A DNA stretch of 64,000 nt from Streptomyces showdoensis (lineage in GTDB: Bacteria; Actinomycetota; Actinomycetes; Streptomycetales; Streptomycetaceae), in the NCBI RefSeq assembly GCF_039535475.1, contig NZ_BAAAXG010000026.1, positions 1,550,001-1,614,000 of the forward strand, written 5' to 3'. The translations under genes were made by a program, and so were the position numbers. Positions 46,037 to 54,383 of the stretch are shown here, in pieces; position 1 is the stretch's first letter, and each line of letters starts with the position of its first letter. The notes under the pieces are model-generated. The model searched no databases. It was not told where the DNA came from and saw nothing but the letters and a program-made list of their open reading frames with translations.

Positions 46037-46897
46037 ATGACATCAGCAGGCACGGCAGGGACGCGCGAGCTCACCGCGGAGCTGCGGGGATTCAGAGAGG
46101 TGCAGCGCCTCTCGTACGAGTGCGCGGAGGCCGTGGCGGCCCAGCTCAAGCCGGGCGTGACCGAGCGCGAGGCGGCCCGGATGCAGCGCGAGTGGCTGTA
46201 CGCCCGGGGCGTCCGGGACTGGTTCCACCGGCCGTTCGCCTGGTTCGGGGACCGCACGGCCTTCGTCGACTTCAAGATCCCGCTGCAGTTCTTCCCGACC
46301 GACCGGCGCCTGGAGGCCGGGATGCCGTTCATCCTGGACATGGCGCCCGTCCACAAGGGCTTCACGGCGGACGTCGGCTACTCCGGCTGCCTCGGCCTGA
46401 ACCCGGTGCACGACAAGCTGCTCTCCGACCTCCGGGAGCACCGCGAGCTGATCCTGCGCGAGGTGCGCGAGCGCCGCACGCTGCGGGAGATCTACGAGGA
46501 CGTGGACCGCCTGATGGTCCGCCAGGGATACGCGAACCGGCACCGGGCCTATCCCTTCGGCGTCATCGCCCACAAGATCGACCGGGTGAAGGAGCGCCGC
46601 TGGTCGCCGACGCTGTTCGGCTTCGGCACCCAGGCGCTCAAGGGCCTGGCGAGCGACGCCCTGCACGGCCACCGGGACGGCTGGTCGCCGCTGTGGTCGC
46701 CGTACCGGTTCTCCGACCACCCGCCCCAGCCGGGCCTGTGGGCGGTCGAGCCGCACCTCGGATTCCGGGGTACGGGCGCGAAGTTCGAGGAGATCCTGGT
46801 CGTCACCGACTCCCGGGACCCCGAGCAGAGCGCGTTCTGGCTGGACGACGACCTGCCGCACGTGCGGCGCTGGAACGAGGAAGAGGTGGCGGCGTGA
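46037..46897 (+). CDS. M24-family metallopeptidase
   Basis: The 286-residue pita-bread protein lacks the aminopeptidase P N-domain. Metal ligands can be traced: two Asp in ILDMAPVHKGFTADVGYSG, His in VIAHKIDRV, Glu in AVEPHLGF and Glu in KFEEILVV. An insert rich in aromatic residues (RRWSPTLFGFGTQ, DGWSPLWSPYRFSDHP) follows the His. Its stop overlaps the EphD-like gene by GTGA, so the two are coupled. The substrate is not known, and it is not a standard methionine aminopeptidase or PepP. Confidence 0.83.
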   Translation: MTSAGTAGTRELTAELRGFREVQRLSYECAEAVAAQLKPGVTEREAARMQREWLYARGVRDWFHRPFAWFGDRTAFVDFKIPLQFFPTDRRLEAGMPFILDMAPVHKGFTADVGYSGCLGLNPVHDKLLSDLREHRELILREVRERRTLREIYEDVDRLMVRQGYANRHRAYPFGVIAHKIDRVKERRWSPTLFGFGTQALKGLASDALHGHRDGWSPLWSPYRFSDHPPQPGLWAVEPHLGFRGTGAKFEEILVVTDSRDPEQSAFWLDDDLPHVRRWNEEEVAA

Positions 46898-48672
46898 CGG
46901 CCGATGGGGTGCGCGAGCGCTGGGTCCGTACGGGCGGGATCGAGCTGTGTGTGGCCGAGCTGGGGGACGAGGGCCGGCCGACCGTGCTGCTGGTGCACGG
47001 CTACCCGGACTCCAAGGAGGTCTGGTCGGAGGTCGCGTCGCGGCTCGCCGAGCGCTTCCACGTGGTGCTGTACGACGTCCGGGGCCACGGCCGGTCGACG
47101 GCGCCGACCCCGCTGCGCGGCGGGTTCACGCTGGAGAAGCTGACCGACGACTTCCTGGCCGTCGCCGACGCCGTCAGCCCGGACCGCCCGGTCCACCTGG
47201 TCGGCCACGACTGGGGCTCGGTGCAGTCCTGGGAGTTCGCGACGGTCTCCCGCACCGAGGGCCGGATCGCCTCCTTCACCTCGATGTCCGGCCCGTCCCT
47301 CGACCACTTCGGGCACTGGATCAAGAGCCGGATGACCCGGCCCACCCCGCGCCGGGTCGGCCAGCTGCTCGGCCAGGGCGCCAAGTCCTGGTACGTGTAC
47401 ATGCTGCACACCCCCGTGCTGCCGGAGCTCGCCTGGCGCGGGCCGCTCGGCAAGCGCTGGCCCCGCCTCCTGGAGCGGCTGGAGCGGATCCCGGCGGGCG
47501 ACTACCCGACGCCGTCCCTGCCCAGCGACGCGGCGCACGGCGCCTGGCTCTACCGGGACAACGTGCGGGCGCGGCTGTCCCGGCCGCGGGCCGACGCCTT
47601 CGCGCACGCGCCGGTGCAGCTGATCACCCCGACCGGGGACGCCTTCCTCTCCGAGCGGCTCTACGACGACCTCGCCGACTGGGTGCCGGACCTGACCCGG
47701 CGCACCCTGCCGGCCAAGCACTGGGTGCCGCGCACCCGGCCCGACCAACTGGCCGCCTGGATATCCGAGTTCGTCGAGGCCAACGAGGACCCGGCGACCA
47801 GGGCCCCGAAGACGGCGGCCAAGAGCGGCGTGCGGCCGGAGTACGCGGAGCGCTTCGGCGGCCAGCTGGTCCTGGTGACCGGCGCGGCCAGCGGGATCGG
47901 CCGGGCCACCGCCTTCGCGTTCGCGGAGGCCGGCGCCCGGGTCGTGGCGGTGGACCGGGACGCCGAAGGCGCGGCCCGTACGGCCGAGATGGCCCGGCTG
48001 ATCGGCGCGCCCGAGGCCTGGGGCGAGACCGCCGACGTCGCCGACGAGGCGGCGATGGAGAAGCTGGCCGCGAAGGTGGCGAGCGAGTACGGCGTGGTCG
48101 ACGTGCTGGTCAACAACGCGGGCATCGGCCTGACCGGCTCCTTCTTCGAGACGACGAGCGAGGAGTGGAAGCGGGTCCTCGACGTCAATCTGTGGGGCGT
48201 CATCCACGGCTGCCGGGTCTTCGGCGCGCAGATGGCCGAGCGCGGCCAGGGCGGCCACATCGTCAACACGGCCTCCGCGGCGGCCTTCCAGCCCTCCCGT
48301 GCGCTGCCCGCGTACAGCACGTCGAAGGCGGCCGTGCTGATGCTGAGCGAGTGCCTGCGGGCCGAGCTCGCGGACCAGGGCATCGGGGTCTCGGCGATAT
48401 GCCCCGGCATCGTCAACACCAACATCACGTCCACGGCCCGGTTCGCCGGCGTCACGGACGCGGCGGAGGAGAAGCGCCGCCAGAAGAAGGCCTCCCGGCT
48501 GTACGGGCTGCGCAACTACCCGCCGGAGAAGGTCGCGGACGCCATCCTGCGCGCGGTGCTGCACGACCGGGCCGTCGTCCCGGTGACCCCGGAGGCCCGG
48601 GGCGCGCACCTGGCCTCCCGGTTCTCCCCGGGCCTGCTGCGCGCGCTGGCCCGCTGGCAGCCGCCGGCGTAG
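46894..48672 (+). CDS. EphD-like fusion: epoxide-hydrolase-type alpha/beta hydrolase + SDR
   Basis: The 592-residue protein joins an N-terminal alpha/beta hydrolase (about residues 1-295: oxyanion HGYPDS, nucleophile Asp in VGHDWGS, acid Asp in TPTGDAF, His in PAKHWVP) to a C-terminal short-chain dehydrogenase (about 320-592: VTGAASGIGRAT, NNAGIGLTG, catalytic Tyr-Lys in PAYSTSKAA). The same fusion is found in M. tuberculosis EphD, which affects oxygenated mycolic acids. Streptomyces makes no mycolates, so the substrate must be another lipid. Confidence 0.9.
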   Translation: MTADGVRERWVRTGGIELCVAELGDEGRPTVLLVHGYPDSKEVWSEVASRLAERFHVVLYDVRGHGRSTAPTPLRGGFTLEKLTDDFLAVADAVSPDRPVHLVGHDWGSVQSWEFATVSRTEGRIASFTSMSGPSLDHFGHWIKSRMTRPTPRRVGQLLGQGAKSWYVYMLHTPVLPELAWRGPLGKRWPRLLERLERIPAGDYPTPSLPSDAAHGAWLYRDNVRARLSRPRADAFAHAPVQLITPTGDAFLSERLYDDLADWVPDLTRRTLPAKHWVPRTRPDQLAAWISEFVEANEDPATRAPKTAAKSGVRPEYAERFGGQLVLVTGAASGIGRATAFAFAEAGARVVAVDRDAEGAARTAEMARLIGAPEAWGETADVADEAAMEKLAAKVASEYGVVDVLVNNAGIGLTGSFFETTSEEWKRVLDVNLWGVIHGCRVFGAQMAERGQGGHIVNTASAAAFQPSRALPAYSTSKAAVLMLSECLRAELADQGIGVSAICPGIVNTNITSTARFAGVTDAAEEKRRQKKASRLYGLRNYPPEKVADAILRAVLHDRAVVPVTPEARGAHLASRFSPGLLRALARWQPPA

Positions 48673-48750
48673 GGGCCGGGCGGGGACGGGGGCGGGGCGA
48701 CCGTACCGGGGCGGTCGTACCATCCCTCGCAGGACGGAAGGGAGCGGTCG

Positions 48751-49722
48751 GTGGGAGTGGGTTCGTCGGTGCATTCGTCGGAGCAGGCAGCACATCCGGA
48801 GTACCGGATCGAGGATCTGGCCCATCACAGCGGGGCCACGGTCCGGACCATCCGCGCCTACCAGGACCGCGGCCTGCTGCCCCGCCCCGAGCGGCGCGGC
48901 CGGTCGAACGTGTACGGGGACACGCATCTGGCCAGGCTGCGGCAGATCGCCGACCTGCTGGACCGCGGCTACACCCTGGCCTCCATCAAGGAGCTGCTGG
49001 AGGCCTGGGACGCCGGCCGCGGTCTCGGCGGGGTGCTCGGTCTGGTCGCCGAGGTCGACGGCCCGTGGACCGACGAGGAGGCGGACCGGATCTCGCGGGC
49101 CGAGCTGGACGCGCGCTTCGGCGGTCGACCGGACGAGGAGGCGGTCCGGGAGGCGATCGAGCTCGGCGTCCTGGAGCGCATCCCCGACCGGGAGACCGAG
49201 GAGTATCTGGTCCCCAGCCCCCAAGAGCTGGCGGTGGCAGCCGAGTTGTACGCGGCGGGGGTCCCGCTCGCCGCGATCACCGGTCATCTGAGGGAACTTC
49301 GCGGCCAGGTCGAGCACATAGCCTCCCGTTTCCTGGAGTTCACGACCGAGCACGTCTTCGCCCGCTATCTGGAGCACCGGCCGCCGACGGACGCGGACGC
49401 GGCCGAGGCGGCGAGCATGGTCCGGCGGCTCCGCCCGCTGGCCCAGCAGACCGTCGACGCCGAACTGGCTCGGGCGATGCGCCTGTTCGCCACCCTTCAC
49501 CTCCAGCAGCACCTCGTGGCGGACACCCCTCTGCCGAGGGGTGAGGAGCCCCGCGCGGTGGCGCTCTCGCCCGAGACGATTCGGGCCGTACAGCGGCTCG
49601 TTGGCCCGCAGAACGTGTCCGCTTTCATCGCTGCGGCGACCGAACGAGAGGTACAGAAGAGGACATTGGACACTCTCACGTCAAATACCGCAAATAGCAG
49701 GCAAATCGATCAATCCACCTGA
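48751..49722 (+). CDS. MerR-family transcriptional regulator
   Basis: GTG 48751 follows GGGAG. The 323-residue protein has a MerR winged helix (YRIEDLAHHSGATVRTIRAYQDRGLLPRPERRG, then LARLRQIADLLDRGYTLASIKELLEAW) and a long helical C-terminal region of about 220 residues without cysteine clusters. It is therefore not a metal sensor of the classical type. It may control the adjacent hydrolase-SDR operon. The last 20 codons are AT-richer than the rest. Confidence 0.88.
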   Translation: MGVGSSVHSSEQAAHPEYRIEDLAHHSGATVRTIRAYQDRGLLPRPERRGRSNVYGDTHLARLRQIADLLDRGYTLASIKELLEAWDAGRGLGGVLGLVAEVDGPWTDEEADRISRAELDARFGGRPDEEAVREAIELGVLERIPDRETEEYLVPSPQELAVAAELYAAGVPLAAITGHLRELRGQVEHIASRFLEFTTEHVFARYLEHRPPTDADAAEAASMVRRLRPLAQQTVDAELARAMRLFATLHLQQHLVADTPLPRGEEPRAVALSPETIRAVQRLVGPQNVSAFIAAATEREVQKRTLDTLTSNTANSRQIDQST

Positions 49723-49735
49723 GGATAAAGATGTG

Positions 49736-49789
49736 TTGTCCACAGAATCGCCAAGTAGCCTGTGGATAAACCCACTTGGCTGTGGATCA
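49736..49789. promoter_or_regulatory. Cluster of three DnaA boxes upstream of kptA
   Basis: TTGTCCACA at 49736-49744 (plus), TTATCCACA at 49761-49769 (minus) and TGATCCACA at 49781-49789 (minus, one mismatch) are spaced 17 and 12 bases apart. The middle box lies in the loop of an inverted repeat CCAAGT/ACTTGG (49751-49756 with 49774-49779). Confidence 0.65.
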
Positions 49790-49811
49790 AACCTGCGGCT
49801 TCAATGAATTC

Positions 49812-50357
49812 ATGAACGACGAGAAACACACCGTGAAGGTGTCGAAATACCTGTCGAAACACCTGCGCCACCAGCCCGAACGCATCGGACTCGTCCTCGA
49901 CCCGCACGGCTGGACGGAGATCGACGCCCTGCTGCGGGCCGCCGCCTCCCACGGATTCCCGATCACCCGCGCCGAGCTGGACCACGTCGTCGCCGTCAAC
50001 GACAAGAAGCGCTTCGCGATCGAGGGGACGCGCATCCGGGCCAGCCAGGGCCACACCGTCGCGGTGGACCTGGACCTGCCGGCCGCCGAGCCGCCCGCGT
50101 ACCTCTACCACGGTACGGTCGCCGCCGTGCTGCCCGCCATCCGGGCCGAGGGCCTGCGCCCCATGGCCCGCCACCACGTGCACCTCTCACCGGACCGCGA
50201 GACCGCCACCCGGGTCGGCGCCCGGCGCGGCCGGCCGGTGGTGCTGAGCGTCGACGCCGGGGCGATGCACCGGGCCGGACACGTCTTCCACGTGAGCGCC
50301 AACGGCGTCTGGCTCACCGACGCCGTCCCGGCGCGGTTCATCCGCTTCCCGGGCTGA
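49812..50357 (+). CDS. kptA: RNA 2'-phosphotransferase (Tpt1/KptA)
   Basis: ATG 49812 gives 181 residues, normal for the family. The N-lobe has KVSKYLSKHLRHQPERIGL with the Arg-His-Arg active-site residues, and the C-lobe has YLYHGTVAAVLPAI, RHHVHLSPDRETATRVG and VFHVSANGVWLTD. The enzyme removes 2'-phosphates from RNA by transfer to NAD+. Its role in bacteria without tRNA splicing is not settled. The DnaA boxes in the leader are unusual for such a gene. Confidence 0.92.
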   Translation: MNDEKHTVKVSKYLSKHLRHQPERIGLVLDPHGWTEIDALLRAAASHGFPITRAELDHVVAVNDKKRFAIEGTRIRASQGHTVAVDLDLPAAEPPAYLYHGTVAAVLPAIRAEGLRPMARHHVHLSPDRETATRVGARRGRPVVLSVDAGAMHRAGHVFHVSANGVWLTDAVPARFIRFPG

Positions 50358-50372
50358 GGCATGATCGTTCCC

Positions 50373-50825
50373 ATGGGACACCCGCATCTGCCCACGACCG
50401 AATCGGCCGTCACCGCGATCCGCGAGATCGCCCGGGAGTTCAACCTGGAGATGACCGTCACCGACGACATCGGCGCCGACCAGACCTCCCGGCGCACCTC
50501 CGCGGGCGCCTTCAACGTCCTCGACCCGGACGGCTCGCTCCCCCACGAGGCCTTCGTCGAGCTCGGCGGCGCCCCCTCGGTCACCGTCCGGCTGCACCCG
50601 GAGGGCGACGCGAAGATCACCGTCGAGGGCGTCGAGTTCGCCGACGTCCCCCGCGACGAGGTCCCCGCCTTCCTCCGCTCCGCCCACGGCGGCCTGGCCC
50701 GTGTGAAGGGCCGCTTCTTCCCGCCCGGCTGGTGGCTGATCGTCCCGCTCCCCGGCGACGAGACCTACAAGGAGCTCGTCACCGGGGTCACGCTCACCCC
50801 GTGGCTGGCCGGCCGGATCCGCTGA
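50373..50825 (+). CDS. Conserved hypothetical protein
   Basis: The 150-residue protein (154 from ATG 50361) starts MGHPHLPTTESAVTAIREIA and has an alpha-beta pattern ending in GRFFPPGWWLIVPLPGDETYKELV. It has no signal peptide or membrane helix. I do not recognise the family. It follows kptA by 3-15 bases and may be cotranscribed. Neither start has a properly spaced ribosome site. Confidence 0.7.
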   Translation: MGHPHLPTTESAVTAIREIAREFNLEMTVTDDIGADQTSRRTSAGAFNVLDPDGSLPHEAFVELGGAPSVTVRLHPEGDAKITVEGVEFADVPRDEVPAFLRSAHGGLARVKGRFFPPGWWLIVPLPGDETYKELVTGVTLTPWLAGRIR

Positions 50826-50845
50826 CCCGGCCCCCCCGCCGCGCC

Positions 50846-51733
50846 TCAGCGCAGCTGGTCCAGCGCCTCCGTGGCGATCTTCTCGAAGACCGACTCGTCG
50901 GCCGCGAACACCGAGTCCGCGATCGGCATGTGGACCACCAGCTCGGTGAAGCCCAGCGCGAAGTGGGTCCCCGCGAAGTCCACGAAGGCGTCCAGGGAGT
51001 CCAGCGGACGGTCCGGGGTGAAGCCCGTGAGCAGCACCTTCTCCATCGGCGCGGCATCCCGGCCGATCTCCTCGCAGGCCCTGCCCAGCTTGGCGATCTG
51101 CCCGCGCAGCGCCTCGACGGACTGCTCCGGGGTGCCCGCCTCGAACAGCTTCGGGTCCCCCGTCGTCACCCACGCCTGCCCGTGCCGCGCGGCCAGCCTC
51201 AGTCCGCGCGGGCCGGTCGCCGCCACCGCGAACGGCAGCCGGGGGCGCTGCACGCAGCCGGGGATGGTGCGGGCCTCCTCCGCCGAGTAGAACGTGCCCC
51301 GCTCGGAGACCGCGTCCTCGGTGAGCAGCCGGTCCAGCAGCGGGACGAACTCGGCGAAGCGGTCCGCCCGCTCCTTCGGCGTCCACGCCTCCTGCCCCAG
51401 CGCGGTCGCGTCGAAGCCGTTGCCGCCCGCGCCGATGCCCAGGGTGATCCGCCCGCCCGAGATGTCGTCGAGCGAGATCAGCTCCTTGGCGAGCGTCACC
51501 GGGTGCCGGAAGTTCGGCGAGGTCACGAGCGTGCCCAGGCGCAGCCGCTCGGTGGCCCCGGCGGCGGCGGTCAGGGTCGGGATCGCCCCGAACCACGGAC
51601 CGTCGCGGAAGGTCCGCCAGGACAGGTGGTCGTAGGTGTACGCGGTGTGGAAGCCGAGGTCCTCGGCCCGCCGCCAGATCTTCTGTCCCTCGGCCCACCG
51701 GTGGATGGGGAGGATCACCGTGCTCAGACGCAT
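50846..51733 (-). CDS. LLM-class (F420-dependent-type) oxidoreductase
   Basis: The 295-residue protein is a luciferase-like TIM barrel: MRLSTVILPIHRWAEGQKIWRRAEDLGF, TYDHLSWR, LGTLVTSPNFRHPVTLAKELISLDDISGGRITLGIGAGG, and PFAVAATGPRGLRLAARHG. The GxGAGG and the flat pocket residues suit F420 rather than FMN, as is common in actinomycetes. The substrate is unknown. It is convergent to the hypothetical gene. Confidence 0.88.
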   Translation of the reverse strand: MRLSTVILPIHRWAEGQKIWRRAEDLGFHTAYTYDHLSWRTFRDGPWFGAIPTLTAAAGATERLRLGTLVTSPNFRHPVTLAKELISLDDISGGRITLGIGAGGNGFDATALGQEAWTPKERADRFAEFVPLLDRLLTEDAVSERGTFYSAEEARTIPGCVQRPRLPFAVAATGPRGLRLAARHGQAWVTTGDPKLFEAGTPEQSVEALRGQIAKLGRACEEIGRDAAPMEKVLLTGFTPDRPLDSLDAFVDFAGTHFALGFTELVVHMPIADSVFAADESVFEKIATEALDQLR

Positions 51734-51773
51734 GCCACCGACCCTACGGGAACCGTCGGCGCAACGGTCGGGG

Positions 51774-51863
51774 ATCAGGTGGGCGGGGAAGGGGCGGGCG
51801 GGAATCAGGTGGGCGGGGAGGGAGTGGGCGGGGATCAGGTGGGCGGGGAGGGGGTGGGATGGG
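51774..51863. repeat. 30-bp G-rich tandem repeat, three copies
   Basis: Units begin with ATCAGGTGGGCGGGGA (the middle one with the same 16 bases) at 51774, 51804 and 51834 and differ at a few positions. They lie between the LLM oxidoreductase start and the kinase stop. Confidence 0.85.
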
Positions 51864-51881
51864 ATCGGGCCCCCGTCGGAT

Positions 51882-52793
51882 TCAGCGCAGCAGCCAGCTC
51901 AGCAGGGTCGCCGCCGTGAACACCGCGCCCGACGCCAGACAGACGGCGCGCGGGGTCAGCGACCCGGGGCCTTCCAGGGGCTGGGACTGCGGCACCGGAG
52001 CCAGCAGCGCGTCCGCGAAGGCCTGGGCGGTCGGCGGCCGGTCCGCCGGCTCGACGGACATCGCGGCCCGTAGCAGCAGGGCGACGTGCGGCGGGAGCTG
52101 CGCCTCGGCCGGGAGCGCCGGCAGCGTCGAGGCGGTCGGCTGGTCGGTCATCAGGGCCGTGGCACGCCCGCCCGGACCGAAGGGCTTCTTCCCGGTCAGC
52201 AGCTCGTAGGCCACGACGGCCAGCGCGTACACGTCGGCCCTCCCGTCGAACCCACCGGTCTGGAAGGCCTGTTCCGGCGCCATGTACGCGGGCGTGCCCG
52301 TGGTCACCGTCAGCCCGGACGCGTCGGCCAGCTGCTTCGCGCTGCCCAGATCCGCCACCAGCACCGCGGCGGGCGCGGGGCCGTCGGCGAGCAGCAGGTT
52401 CGACGGCTTGACGTCACGGTGCACCACGCCCGCCTCGTGCAGGACCTGGACCGCGTGGCCCGCCTCCGCGGCCAGCCGCAGGGCCTCCTGCGGGTCGCAC
52501 CGCCCGACCCGGTCCTCCAGGGTGCCGCCGCGTACGTAGTCCATGACGAAGTAGGGCCGGTCCTCCTGCACCCCGACGTCGTGCACGCGGACCACCCGCG
52601 GGCTGGCGATCCGGCGCAGCAGCCTCGCCTCCGCCAGGAACCGCTCGCGCACGTCGGCGTTGGCGGCCCAGTTGTCGGCCAGCACCTTCACCGCGACCTC
52701 GGTGTCGAGCTCCGGATCGTAGGCCTTCCAGACCGTCGCGAAGGAGCCGGCTCCGAGCCGCTCCAGGAGGAGGTAACGGCCGAGCTTGCGCAT
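51882..52793 (-). CDS. Ser/Thr protein kinase with a short C-terminal membrane anchor
   Basis: The 303-residue protein has a full Hanks kinase domain (about residues 5-260): glycine loop LLERLGAGSFATVWKAYD, Lys in EVAVKVLADNW, catalytic VVHRDVKPSNLLL, DLG for DFG in LVADLGSAKQL, and GTPAYMAPEQAF. A hydrophobic segment (AVCLASGAVFTAATLLSWLL) ends the protein, leaving no outside sensor domain. ATG 52793 has no ribosome site. It is divergent from the ECF sigma gene 29 bases away, so the pair likely shares control. Confidence 0.9.
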   Translation of the reverse strand: MRKLGRYLLLERLGAGSFATVWKAYDPELDTEVAVKVLADNWAANADVRERFLAEARLLRRIASPRVVRVHDVGVQEDRPYFVMDYVRGGTLEDRVGRCDPQEALRLAAEAGHAVQVLHEAGVVHRDVKPSNLLLADGPAPAAVLVADLGSAKQLADASGLTVTTGTPAYMAPEQAFQTGGFDGRADVYALAVVAYELLTGKKPFGPGGRATALMTDQPTASTLPALPAEAQLPPHVALLLRAAMSVEPADRPPTAQAFADALLAPVPQSQPLEGPGSLTPRAVCLASGAVFTAATLLSWLLR

Positions 52794-52822
52794 GTGGCAG
52801 CATTCTGCCGGAGTCGGGGGGA

Positions 52823-53425
52823 GTGGGGAACTCCCGTTCGGCGGGCGGGATGCCAAGCGGGACGAAACGGGGGATCCGGGTGTTCGACGAAGGCGAGCTG
52901 GAACGGCTCGTGACGGCTGCTCAGGCGGGCGACCCGGGGGCGATGGACTACCTCCTGGCCAAGCTGCGGCCACTGGTGCTGCGCCGCTGCTCGCGCTTCC
53001 TGCCCCACCACGCCGACGCGGAGGAGGCCGCGCAGGACGCCCTGCTGTCCATCAGCACGCATCTGCGCGAGTACGGCGGCCACGGCTCCTTCCTGGGCTG
53101 GGTGACGGTGATCGCCTCGAACGCCGCCCGGTCCACCTACCGCTCGATGCGCCGACGCGCCGAGGACAGCCACGCCGACCTCCCCGAGTCCGTCGACCCG
53201 CGCACCACGAGCGTCATCGCCGGGAGCCGGCTCGACCTGATGGAGGCGTTGGGCGCGCTGGAGCGGCAGCACCCCGCCCTGGTGGAGTCCTTCGTGCTGC
53301 GCGACCTGGGCGACCTGACCTACGTCCAGGTGGCCGAGCAGCTGGACGCCCCGCTGGGCACGATCAAGGACCGGATCCACCAGGCCCGCCGCTTCATGCG
53401 CGAGCGCCTGGTCACCGGTCCGTGA
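52823..53425 (+). CDS. ECF-type RNA polymerase sigma factor
   Basis: The 200-residue protein has region 2 (GAMDYLLAKLRPLVLRRCSRFLPHHADAEEAAQDALL, then GHGSFLGWVTVIASNAARSTYR) and region 4 (LTYVQVAEQLDAPLGTIKDRIHQARRFM). No anti-sigma gene with a zinc motif follows. The stop overlaps the next gene (GTGA). The start is uncertain: GTG 52823, ATG 52850 and GTG 52880 (the last with GGGGA at good spacing) are all possible. Confidence 0.88.
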   Translation: MGNSRSAGGMPSGTKRGIRVFDEGELERLVTAAQAGDPGAMDYLLAKLRPLVLRRCSRFLPHHADAEEAAQDALLSISTHLREYGGHGSFLGWVTVIASNAARSTYRSMRRRAEDSHADLPESVDPRTTSVIAGSRLDLMEALGALERQHPALVESFVLRDLGDLTYVQVAEQLDAPLGTIKDRIHQARRFMRERLVTGP

Positions 53426-54288
53426 ACGGCGGTCCCGCGAGGGGCGCCGGCCGCACCGCGGTCCGGCCCCGCACCGCCGTCGCCGCCCTGGTGGCGGCCG
53501 CCGCGCTCGGGCTGGTGACCGGCCGGTTCGTGCTGCCGGCGCCGCCCGGATCCGACGCGGACCCGTCGGCGCGGCCGGGTGCCGCGGTCGGCGGGGCGTC
53601 CCACGGCGCGTCCGCTCCCGCGACGCCCGGCGCGTCCACCCCGACGCCCTCGGCCTCCGGCTCCGGCTCCGCCTCTCCGACGGGTGCGACCGCTCCGACG
53701 GGTGCGACGGGGCCGGTGACGGCGGCGAACCTCCTGGGACCCGCGGCGTTCGGCCCGGACTCCGGCCTCGGGAAGATCCACGTCACCGACCGCTTCGGCG
53801 ACGGGCACTACGCCAACGCGGCCTGCACCGGGGAGAAGACCCTGGAGGAGACCCTGGGCGGGCCCGGCGCCCACTTCCGGGGACTGATGACCGGCACCCG
53901 CACCGACCCGGGCGACCCCACGCTGGCCCTGGACGGCGCCGACCAGGTCGCCCGCGAGGTCGCCGCCGAGGCCAGGACCCCCTCCCTGGCGGAGAACTTC
54001 GCCCAGCGCCTGCTGCTGGAACAGGTGCCCTGCCAGGAGGAGACGCCGGGGCACTGGGTCTACGGAAGGACCACGACCCTGCGGCTCGCCCCGGACGTCA
54101 CCGCGAGCTGGATGGGCCTGTACCCGGGTTCCCTCAACACCACCGGCACGGCGCCCGAGGGCAAGGAGCCCTGCGGCGGCATCGCCGTGCTGCGCAGCGG
54201 CACCCACTACGGCGTGCTGGAGGTCAACGCCTGCCTGGGGACGGCCGCGATGGACCGCGTCGTCAGGACCGCTCTGTCACAGCTGTGA
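53422..54288 (+). CDS. Membrane-anchored extracytoplasmic protein, sensor candidate
   Basis: GTG 53422 overlaps the sigma-factor stop. The 288-residue protein has one N-terminal helix (TAVAALVAAAALGLVTGRFVL), a Ser/Pro/Thr/Ala linker (about residues 50-105), and an outside domain of about 180 residues with four cysteines (NAACTGEKTLEETL, QVPCQEETPGHW, GKEPCGGIAVLRSGT, NACLGT). Its second half is clearly related to the next protein (C-Q-x-E...GHW.YG...GG.AVLRSGT). The layout recalls the PknH C-terminal sensor domain, but the match is by eye only. A 12-bp palindrome TCACAGCTGTGA overlaps its stop. Confidence 0.78.
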   Translation: MNGGPARGAGRTAVRPRTAVAALVAAAALGLVTGRFVLPAPPGSDADPSARPGAAVGGASHGASAPATPGASTPTPSASGSGSASPTGATAPTGATGPVTAANLLGPAAFGPDSGLGKIHVTDRFGDGHYANAACTGEKTLEETLGGPGAHFRGLMTGTRTDPGDPTLALDGADQVAREVAAEARTPSLAENFAQRLLLEQVPCQEETPGHWVYGRTTTLRLAPDVTASWMGLYPGSLNTTGTAPEGKEPCGGIAVLRSGTHYGVLEVNACLGTAAMDRVVRTALSQL

Positions 54289-54383
54289 AACAGCGGGTCA
54301 GAGCTCCAACTTTCCCTCCTCCCGCGGCATCTCCCCCGGTTGTACGAGGACGCAGCAGGCGTCCCGACCAGCAGGGGGACAAG

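Noticed and set aside
46549..49512. 987-residue open frame on the minus strand
   Set aside because: It is opposite to the M24, EphD-like and MerR genes, all of which have clear motifs; the reverse product is low-complexity.
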